From positions 22,191 to 48,234 of the forward strand of contig LCGX01000010.1 of assembly GCA_001000035.1 (NCBI GenBank): DNA of 26,044 nt, in the 5' to 3' direction. The notes below the pieces were generated by a model. It made no database searches and had not been told where the DNA came from. It saw only the letters and a program-made list of their open reading frames with translations. This document shows positions 21,112 through 26,044 of the stretch, one piece after another. Made by a program: the position numbers and the translations under genes. Each line of letters starts with the position of its first letter. Position 1 is the stretch's first letter. The stretch is from Candidatus Nomurabacteria bacterium GW2011_GWF2_43_8 (GTDB taxonomy: Bacteria > Patescibacteriota > Minisyncoccia > Phycocordibacterales > UBA9973).

Positions 21112-21990
21112 TCATATTAAAAATTCTATCACATCTCCATCTTTAACTATGTATTCCTTGCCTTCGGTGCGGACCCAACCTCGCTCCCGGGCTTTGACAA
21201 AAGAGCCGGCTTCCACGAGCTTTTCGTAAGCCACTACTTCCGCGCGGATGAATTTGTCCCGAAAATCGGTATGAATTGATTTGCCGGCGATCGGCGCGGT
21301 AGCTCCCCTTGTTGTCGTCCAGGCCCGCGATTCGTCCTCGCCGGTGGTGAAAAAAGTAATGAGCCCCAGTAAATCATAACTGGCTTGAACCAATTTATCC
21401 AAACCGGTGCCAAAAACCGGATCGACTTCAATATATGGTCCGGGAATTTTATTTTTCCAGGCCGAAGCTGTGTGCGTTTCCGAAGGAGTGGCTGAGCTTT
21501 GCGAGGGACCGAGCGACTGAGGAAAAGCATCAGCTGAGGCCAGTTCAGAAGTATTCAAAACATACAGCGTCGGCTTTTTGATTCCCGCCAGCTCAAGCTC
21601 CATATTGATAATCTCTATGTCAAAAAGCGGATCAATTTTATTGTGCACATGGATGGTATTCGCGTCTTCAAAAATTCTAACCACTTCGATAATCGCATCC
21701 ACTTCGCGGATATGGGAAAGAAATTTATTTCCGAGCCCCGCTCCCTCCGAAGCGCCTTGCACTAAGCCGGCAATGTCAACAAACTCCACCACCGCCGGAA
21801 TGGTCTTTTTTGATTTACTTATTTCCGAAAGTTTCGTCAGGCGCTCGTCCGGCACGGGAACAATCCCCACCGATGAATCAATAGTGCAAAAAGGGTAATT
21901 TTCCGCCGGCACTTTCTGCTTAGTCAGCGCGTTAAAAAGCGTGGATTTGCCCACGTTCGGCAGACCGACTATGCCAATCTTCAGAGACAT
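21112..21990 (-). CDS. ychF: YchF/Obg-family NTPase lacking the helical domain
   Basis: 292 aa, about 70 residues shorter than the E. coli protein. The G domain has P-loop GLPNVGKST (9-17), DIAG (72-75) and the YchF-specific NTSE (146-149), which marks ATP rather than GTP preference. The C-terminal TGS domain is complete (about 207-292: LITFFTTGEDESRAWT, APIAGKSIHTDF, GKEYIVKDGDVIEF). The helical coiled-coil arm that normally follows NMELELA is absent: residue 135 joins straight to GIKKPTLYVLN. In its place after NTSE comes a Ser/Pro/Ala-rich insert (155-177). YchF binds ribosomes and regulates stress translation. It ends with TGA, the only TGA stop found here. The mRNA seems leaderless. Confidence 0.92.
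   Translation of the reverse strand: MSLKIGIVGLPNVGKSTLFNALTKQKVPAENYPFCTIDSSVGIVPVPDERLTKLSEISKSKKTIPAVVEFVDIAGLVQGASEGAGLGNKFLSHIREVDAIIEVVRIFEDANTIHVHNKIDPLFDIEIINMELELAGIKKPTLYVLNTSELASADAFPQSLGPSQSSATPSETHTASAWKNKIPGPYIEVDPVFGTGLDKLVQASYDLLGLITFFTTGEDESRAWTTTRGATAPIAGKSIHTDFRDKFIRAEVVAYEKLVEAGSFVKARERGWVRTEGKEYIVKDGDVIEFLI
21472..21530 (-). repeat. Low-complexity insert in ychF
   Basis: Encodes residues 154-173 (FPQSLGPSQSSATPSETH core). The DNA contains GC-rich CTCAG/CTCGG/CCTTCGG words similar in flavour to the lepA insert. The pieces are CTCAG repeated directly, with CCGAAGG nearby. It looks like an inserted repeat, but no clear palindrome is present. Confidence 0.4.
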
Positions 21991-21996
21991 AGTGAA

Positions 21997-22025
21997 AATA
22001 TACCAAAAAACAATACTATTTTCAA
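21997..22025 (-). promoter_or_regulatory. Leaderless promoter of ychF
   Basis: TTGAAA (22020-22025), 17-bp spacer ending in TGG, TATATT (21997-22002), then 6 nt to ATG 21990. This is the best complete promoter in the window; the -35 begins just after the stop of the receptor gene. Confidence 0.75.
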
Positions 22026-22026
22026 A

Positions 22027-23112
22027 CTATTTTTCCAAAGATTGTATTTCACCTTTGAGTTTCTGTTCTTCCATTTTAACTTCCTGCAATTCCTCTGAAA
22101 GTATTCTACTTTCCCCTTCGAGTTCAGAAAACTCTTCTTTTAATTCATCAACATTATGTACCCTTCTGAAATATCGTTCTCGGTGAGATTTCTTTGTTAT
22201 CAGTAAAATTAAAATAGTTAAAATACCCACGCCAAAAAGTATATATAGTGTAGCAACGCCAAAATTGTTTTGAATAATTGCTAAAAAAGAATTGTCATTT
22301 TCTGAAGTATCATTAGGAAGCACTATCCATTTATTATTCAACAAACTGCGGTCGTTGGCGCTGATTTGAGACAAACCTTTTTCCAAGATGGATTGCAGTA
22401 CCGTTTTGTCTTCGGTCATGGCAAAAGCTGGTTTATGGTCAAGACCTGTGCTGCCCACAACTTTTACGCTGCTTAAAACCTGTTTTGATAGATAGAAAGA
22501 CAGAGAAGCGACATCCATTACCGCCGCGTCTGTCTCCCCTAATACCACTTGCTGCAAGCCCACTTCATCGTCAGTAACGCCTTCCCTCACCACCCGCGGA
22601 TAGTTCGTATTGATATAGGTTTCTATCGCGGAGCCTTGAACCATCGCGACTTTTTTGCCATTAAAATCATTCATCGTTAAGCCGCTTCTTGTCTCAAAAT
22701 CTTTGCGCACAACAATGACCACCGGGACCGTAACATACGATTCGGTAAAAATCAGGTAATTCTCCTTTTCCTTATCGGAAGTAAAGAAGGCAATATCGCC
22801 TTTGCCGTTTTGAATATCGGAGTTTATTTGACTGCGGGATCGGGGAGCCAAATACTGTATTTTCGCCCCGATTTTCTCGGCAATCAATTCTATATAATCA
22901 ACTGAAAGACCTTGTGTATTCCCGGTCGGGCTCTGATATGAATAAGGCGGATTATTCTGTTCAGGATAAACAACGATGGTATTGTTTCTTTCTTTGAGCC
23001 AAAAACTTTCTTCCGCGGTCAAAAGACCCTTTGTTTGCGCTAGAACTGCGGGAACAGCAACGGAAAAGAAAGAAGTAAGTATTAATATTAAAAAAAGTTT
23101 GGGTATTTTCAT
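22027..23112 (-). CDS. Membrane-anchored family-3 solute-binding (Venus-flytrap) receptor, no kinase
   Basis: 361 aa. A signal peptide (1-25, ending VLAQ) precedes an extracellular family-3 solute-binding domain (about 30-268) with the opening LLTAEESFWLKERNNTIVVYPE-NNPPYSYQ and PTGNTQGLSVDYIELIAEKIG typical of BvgS-type sensor domains. One transmembrane helix (284-306) and a cytoplasmic coiled coil (321-360) follow, and then the protein ends. Sensor kinases of this build continue with PAS/HisKA domains, which are missing here. It would bind an amino acid or similar small molecule outside and transmit by helix movement, or merely capture it. Its ATG overlaps the stop of the upstream cohesin-like gene by 1 base (TAATG), so they are translationally coupled. 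Confidence 0.85.
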   Translation of the reverse strand: MKIPKLFLILILTSFFSVAVPAVLAQTKGLLTAEESFWLKERNNTIVVYPEQNNPPYSYQSPTGNTQGLSVDYIELIAEKIGAKIQYLAPRSRSQINSDIQNGKGDIAFFTSDKEKENYLIFTESYVTVPVVIVVRKDFETRSGLTMNDFNGKKVAMVQGSAIETYINTNYPRVVREGVTDDEVGLQQVVLGETDAAVMDVASLSFYLSKQVLSSVKVVGSTGLDHKPAFAMTEDKTVLQSILEKGLSQISANDRSLLNNKWIVLPNDTSENDNSFLAIIQNNFGVATLYILFGVGILTILILLITKKSHRERYFRRVHNVDELKEEFSELEGESRILSEELQEVKMEEQKLKGEIQSLEK

Positions 23113-24233
23113 TACAATCCAGGAACTGTTGGTTTGTCAACAGCTTTATCTATCATTTTGTCCTGGCGCAAAAGTTGATGGCCGGAGATTTCAATTTTTT
23201 CTTCCTCCAACCCAAGTTTCTTTTTGAGCACTCGCATCCGTTTAAACGAATACCAGGGAATAAAATATATTATAACACCGAGTCCTACAATCGGGATTAA
23301 AAGGCCCAGGACATTGATGACAACAACCAGCATTTTCACTATTTTGCTGTCGCTTACCAGAAGCTGTACCCCCAGTCCGGGTTTTTCGGTATTCGCATCG
23401 CTGTCAACTAAAAAGGGAGTGGCATTGTAGACCCCAGCCACCAGATTGCTGGCGCTTATATATTTAAATGATCCGGTCTCGTCATTTTTCACCAGAACTT
23501 CATCAAGCTTTGTCTTTTTGGTTTGCAACAAAGTTACAAAACGCTCACCGACGGACTTGAGCGATATGTCCTTAAAGATAATTTTAGTGAGTGCATTCGG
23601 TTCGCCCTTGCCTTTTAAGTAAGCCGTACCTTTGACTGTGGACTCAACCGAGCGTGAATAATCCGTAATAACCGGCAAAGCCGGCAATGCATTATCGGGT
23701 CCCGGGGACACGATTTGATTCTGATATTGGGGAAGAGCCTGTCCCGGGATAAGCCGCAACCCTGTGGAACCAAGCGTAGCTAAAATATTTGTTCCTCGTC
23801 CGTCGTTCGCCAGAATCGCGCCTTCGCTGAACTTCAGCGCCACTGTTCCCTCTTTTTCCGCTTCAAAAGTAACGCGAAATACCAGACCGCTGCCTCCCTG
23901 AAATCCGGGATTTAAAATGATTCCCTCGAAGAAAACCTTGTTCCTCCCGACCGTCGGTTCCTGCGTCCAGAAATTTACGATACTTTTCTCTTTGGAAATG
24001 GAAACGACGCGGATCAAACTTTCGGGGAAAGCAAGAACGCCGGAAATTGCATTGATTGATTGCGTGCTCGACTGCACCCTGACGTCAGCGGTAAAGCGCT
24101 CGCCGACTTCTGCCTGTTTGGGAATAGCGCTGAAAAAGAGACTGGAACCGGACTGCGCGAGCGCAACATTCACGCCGATAAGCAAAAACAACAACATACC
24201 TTTTAAAACTACATGATGCAAAGCAGGCTTCAT
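23112..24233 (-). CDS. Membrane-anchored cohesin-like surface protein (1)
   Basis: 373 aa. A signal peptide (about 1-26) is followed by a cohesin-type beta sandwich (about 30-160). It begins SLFFSAIPKQAEVGERFTADV, contains the SINAISGVLAFPESLIRVVSI strand pair and GLVFRVTFEAEKEGTVALKFSEG, and ends with ILANDGRGTNI. A proline-rich linker leads to a second beta-rich domain (about 190-290), a transmembrane helix (300-325) and a charged cytoplasmic tail of about 45 residues. Cohesins bind dockerins, and a dockerin protein is encoded two genes upstream. The -10 (24243-24248) lies 9 nt before the ATG, inside the stop of the previous gene, so it may also have its own nearly leaderless transcript. 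Confidence 0.75.
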   Translation of the reverse strand: MKPALHHVVLKGMLLFLLIGVNVALAQSGSSLFFSAIPKQAEVGERFTADVRVQSSTQSINAISGVLAFPESLIRVVSISKEKSIVNFWTQEPTVGRNKVFFEGIILNPGFQGGSGLVFRVTFEAEKEGTVALKFSEGAILANDGRGTNILATLGSTGLRLIPGQALPQYQNQIVSPGPDNALPALPVITDYSRSVESTVKGTAYLKGKGEPNALTKIIFKDISLKSVGERFVTLLQTKKTKLDEVLVKNDETGSFKYISASNLVAGVYNATPFLVDSDANTEKPGLGVQLLVSDSKIVKMLVVVINVLGLLIPIVGLGVIIYFIPWYSFKRMRVLKKKLGLEEEKIEISGHQLLRQDKMIDKAVDKPTVPGL

Positions 24234-24242
24234 ATATTTTAT

Positions 24243-24251
24243 ATTATACCA
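24243..24251 (-). promoter_or_regulatory. Possible internal promoter before cohesin-like gene 1
   Basis: TGGTATAAT on the minus strand, overlapping the TAA stop of the upstream gene, 9 nt before ATG 24233. A weak -35 (TTTAAA) lies at 16 bp. It would let the last two genes be expressed apart from the dockerin gene. Confidence 0.5.
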
Positions 24252-25128
24252 TGTGTTTTACCACTTTAAAGCCAAAAACACCAGCAATTATCAATAATGC
24301 AAAAATAGTCAATAAAAGCTTGATTGAAACAAAACCCGGTACAGTCAAACCTGCATCTTGAAAATTCCCATAAAAATCAATCGCTCGGACGGTAATTTCA
24401 CGGGAAAAAATGCTTTTTGGAATGGGCTGCGGGTTCTTGGCCTCTTTCCATTCCCCCTCGTTTATTTTCATCTTATACTCTTTAATGCCCGAATCAATAT
24501 CTTGCGCGTGAAATATAATTATCGAGGGAGTTTCAGAAAACAAGGAAGATTCCAAAAAAATCAAAGAGAATGGTTCGGGCGAATTTTTATCAAAAATATT
24601 TTCTCCCTTGCCTAAAATACCTTCCGGAGAAGCGCTTTTTATCATTATCTCGCCGTTTTTTTCATCATGAACAAGCTGGCTCCCCCGGCCGTCGTGTTTT
24701 AAAATCTCCGTTTTCACGAACGAAAGTTTCGCGTTTCCTTCCGCCTTGGCTACAAAAAGAAGGCGCGCAAGCGGTATCGGACTCAATCCGTTTTTACTTG
24801 GATCATATAAACCGGAAACTCCGCCCGGAATAATGCCGCCCATATACAAGACACCGTCTTCTTCATGGGGAGAATCAACCCAAAGTTCAATAACCGTATT
24901 TTCGCTTTTGTAACCGGCAAAAGATATCAGGTTGTCATCGTAATCTAAACTTAAATTCACGGAATTTACCGCTTCTCCGTCCGTGTCAGCGTTGATTAAA
25001 ACTTCAAAAGTATCTCCCACTCGCGCCGTTCCGGATGTAGAAATAAATACGCTAGCCGCCAAAGTTTGGGCTGGAAAATATAAGAGGCCGGCAAGAAAAA
25101 TTATAAATATAAATAAAAATTTTGCCAT
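24244..25128 (-). CDS. Membrane-anchored cohesin-like surface protein (2)
   Basis: 294 aa. A signal peptide (1-25, ending TLAAS) precedes a cohesin-type domain (about 26-165): SVFISTSGTARVGDTFEVLINADTD, VNSVNLSLDYDDNLISF, LARLLFVAKAEGNAKLSF, and ILKHDGRGSQL, the same DGRG turn as in cohesin-like protein 1. An Ig-like domain (about 185-262, with HAQDIDSGIKEYKM and EITVRAIDFYGNF) and a transmembrane helix (266-288) follow, leaving only a few residues inside. The two cohesin-like proteins look like diverged paralogues with different tails. It starts 4 nt after the dockerin gene stop and ends 10 bp before the next start. It should present its cohesin face at the cell surface. Confidence 0.78.
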   Translation of the reverse strand: MAKFLFIFIIFLAGLLYFPAQTLAASVFISTSGTARVGDTFEVLINADTDGEAVNSVNLSLDYDDNLISFAGYKSENTVIELWVDSPHEEDGVLYMGGIIPGGVSGLYDPSKNGLSPIPLARLLFVAKAEGNAKLSFVKTEILKHDGRGSQLVHDEKNGEIMIKSASPEGILGKGENIFDKNSPEPFSLIFLESSLFSETPSIIIFHAQDIDSGIKEYKMKINEGEWKEAKNPQPIPKSIFSREITVRAIDFYGNFQDAGLTVPGFVSIKLLLTIFALLIIAGVFGFKVVKHMV

Positions 25129-25132
25129 AATT

Positions 25133-26035
25133 TTATCCCGTCCACCAAAACGCTAATATCGAAAAATCAATCAGGTCGATTTTATTGTCGCTGTTGGTAT
25201 CGACGCATCGGGATGGATTACTTTTGCCATACCAAAAAGCCAAGACCGAAAAATCCACCAGATTGATAATCGAATCGGAATTGCAATCGCCGGGAATATT
25301 CAAAACTCCCTCGGTGCTTAAAATATTCGCTTCACCAATAACAAATTTAACCAATTTGCTGATTCGGCTATCGCCGGCGTATCTTATATAGATCGTGTAA
25401 TTCCCCTTAGGAAGGTCCAGTATGGGGATTGTGATTCTGTAAGACCCGTCAGCTTTGGAAGCCAAGGTGAAAGTTTTCTTCTCTATCCCGCTAATAAAAG
25501 CTTCCATATCTTTTTGGGGCGCGCCATACCCGAAAGCCGTGAGATAGTCCCCGATGCGAACTTCTATCTTGTCGGTAACAATAGTCGGAGCAAAATGGAT
25601 ACCGCCCAGATGAGTAAGAAATCCTATATAAACAACGAGAGGATAATTGATGAGAAGCGACCTATTTCCTGTTATATCTTGGGCAAAAAGAGTATAAACC
25701 GTGGTGCTGTTATACTGTTCTGGAAGAGTGGCGGAAAAGTTGCCTAATTTATCAGCTAACACCGATAAAACTTCTACTCCCCCCTTAAGAACAAAAATAG
25801 TAGCCCCGGGATACGCTTGCCCTGAAAATTGGACGGCTGTTTTCGGTATGCCGATTCCGCTCCCTGAACTGCTGCTCGGCGTAATTTCAACACTTTCAAC
25901 ACTTTCAACTTGGGCGCTTATGGTAACTTCCTGCTCAACTGGCGGAGGCGCTTGAGCATAAAGGGCTGATCTGCCCAAAAAAAAGAAAAACAGCAATAAA
26001 ATTATTATTTTTTTATGAAAATGGAGGTTAGCCAT
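25133..26035 (-). CDS. Secreted protein with C-terminal type I dockerin
   Basis: 300 aa. A signal peptide (1-28, ending LYAQ) precedes a Ser/Val/Glu-rich linker and two Ig-like beta domains (about 58-138 and 150-238). A classical dockerin (246-300) follows with two calcium loops: D250-N252-D254-N258-D261 and D279-N281-D283-D287-D290. Each is followed by the same helix, FSVLAFWYG and FSILAFWWTG, and C251 with C277 could form a disulfide. There is no transmembrane helix, so the protein should be held at the surface by a cohesin. No catalytic domain is visible. It heads a four-gene run with 4-10 bp gaps or a 1-base overlap. The start context lies at the window edge, so an upstream extension cannot be ruled out, though the signal peptide fits ATG 26035. 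Confidence 0.88.
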   Translation of the reverse strand: MANLHFHKKIIILLLFFFFLGRSALYAQAPPPVEQEVTISAQVESVESVEITPSSSSGSGIGIPKTAVQFSGQAYPGATIFVLKGGVEVLSVLADKLGNFSATLPEQYNSTTVYTLFAQDITGNRSLLINYPLVVYIGFLTHLGGIHFAPTIVTDKIEVRIGDYLTAFGYGAPQKDMEAFISGIEKKTFTLASKADGSYRITIPILDLPKGNYTIYIRYAGDSRISKLVKFVIGEANILSTEGVLNIPGDCNSDSIINLVDFSVLAFWYGKSNPSRCVDTNSDNKIDLIDFSILAFWWTG

Positions 26036-26044
26036 GAGACGAAT

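Noticed and set aside
25133..26035. Cellulosomal enzyme
   Set aside because: Between signal peptide and dockerin there are only Ig-like domains and linkers; no glycoside hydrolase or other catalytic motif is visible.
1..26044. Alternative genetic code with TGA read as glycine
   Set aside because: No gene needs read-through of TGA, ychF ends with TGA at its expected end, and the tRNA found is a normal Gly(CCC), not a UCA tRNA.
1..26044. CRISPR array, transposase, integrase or phage structural genes
   Set aside because: No regularly spaced repeats and no recognisable mobile-element protein on either strand; the only repeats are the palindromes and heptad-coding repeat listed.

Overview
The window looks like the chromosome of a small-genome bacterium of the Candidate Phyla Radiation (Patescibacteria, most likely a Parcubacteria-type lineage). 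The reasons are the combination of an FtsB/DivIC-like protein, an O-antigen-ligase/TPR protein beside MurJ, a DUF5671 membrane protein, a DUF1003-like coiled-coil protein, a leucyl-tRNA synthetase carrying a Nudix insert, a very short YchF, mostly AT-rich DNA, and transcripts that appear to start at or next to the start codon. The genetic code looks standard: no gene needs read-through of TGA, and TGA is used once as a stop (ychF). Family assignments come from recognised motifs, without a database search.

Layout. 1-314 holds no convincing gene. A glutaredoxin (-) and tRNA-Gly(CCC) (+) diverge from overlapping promoters at 601-641. From 7507 down to 727 (-) runs a tight five-gene carbon-metabolism operon: 2-hydroxyacid dehydrogenase, glycerate 2-kinase, enolase, PEP synthase, histidine phosphatase. 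The first four could link a 2-oxoacid or glycerate to 2-phosphoglycerate, PEP and pyruvate/lactate. 7571-7997 is a GC-rich island with one unrecognised 92-aa gene that has its own promoter, a perfect Shine-Dalgarno and a terminator. An FtsB-like gene (-) and an untracked 35-aa membrane protein (+) diverge at 8437-8468. LepA follows an ABC exporter (-). MurJ follows an O-antigen-ligase-like protein (-). LeuS follows a DUF5671 protein (-), which diverges from a DUF1003-like coiled-coil gene (+). An rRNA methyltransferase-like gene and ychF (both -) are separated by a perfect 36-bp palindrome. At the right end (22027-26035, -) lies a four-gene surface operon: a dockerin protein, two membrane-anchored cohesin-like proteins, and a membrane-anchored family-3 solute-binding (Venus-flytrap) receptor with a cytoplasmic coiled coil but no kinase.

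The most interesting region is that last operon, which looks like a compact cohesin-dockerin cell-surface system tied to a ligand sensor. Several core genes also deviate from their families: glycerate kinase lacks its glycine-rich loop, LeuS lacks the SRQxYWG segment and carries a Nudix domain, YchF lacks its helical domain, and enolase, LepA and YchF carry short low-complexity inserts, one of which is a DNA palindrome inside the enolase coding region. Five operons seem to begin with leaderless mRNAs made from extended -10 promoters placed 6-7 nt before the ATG.
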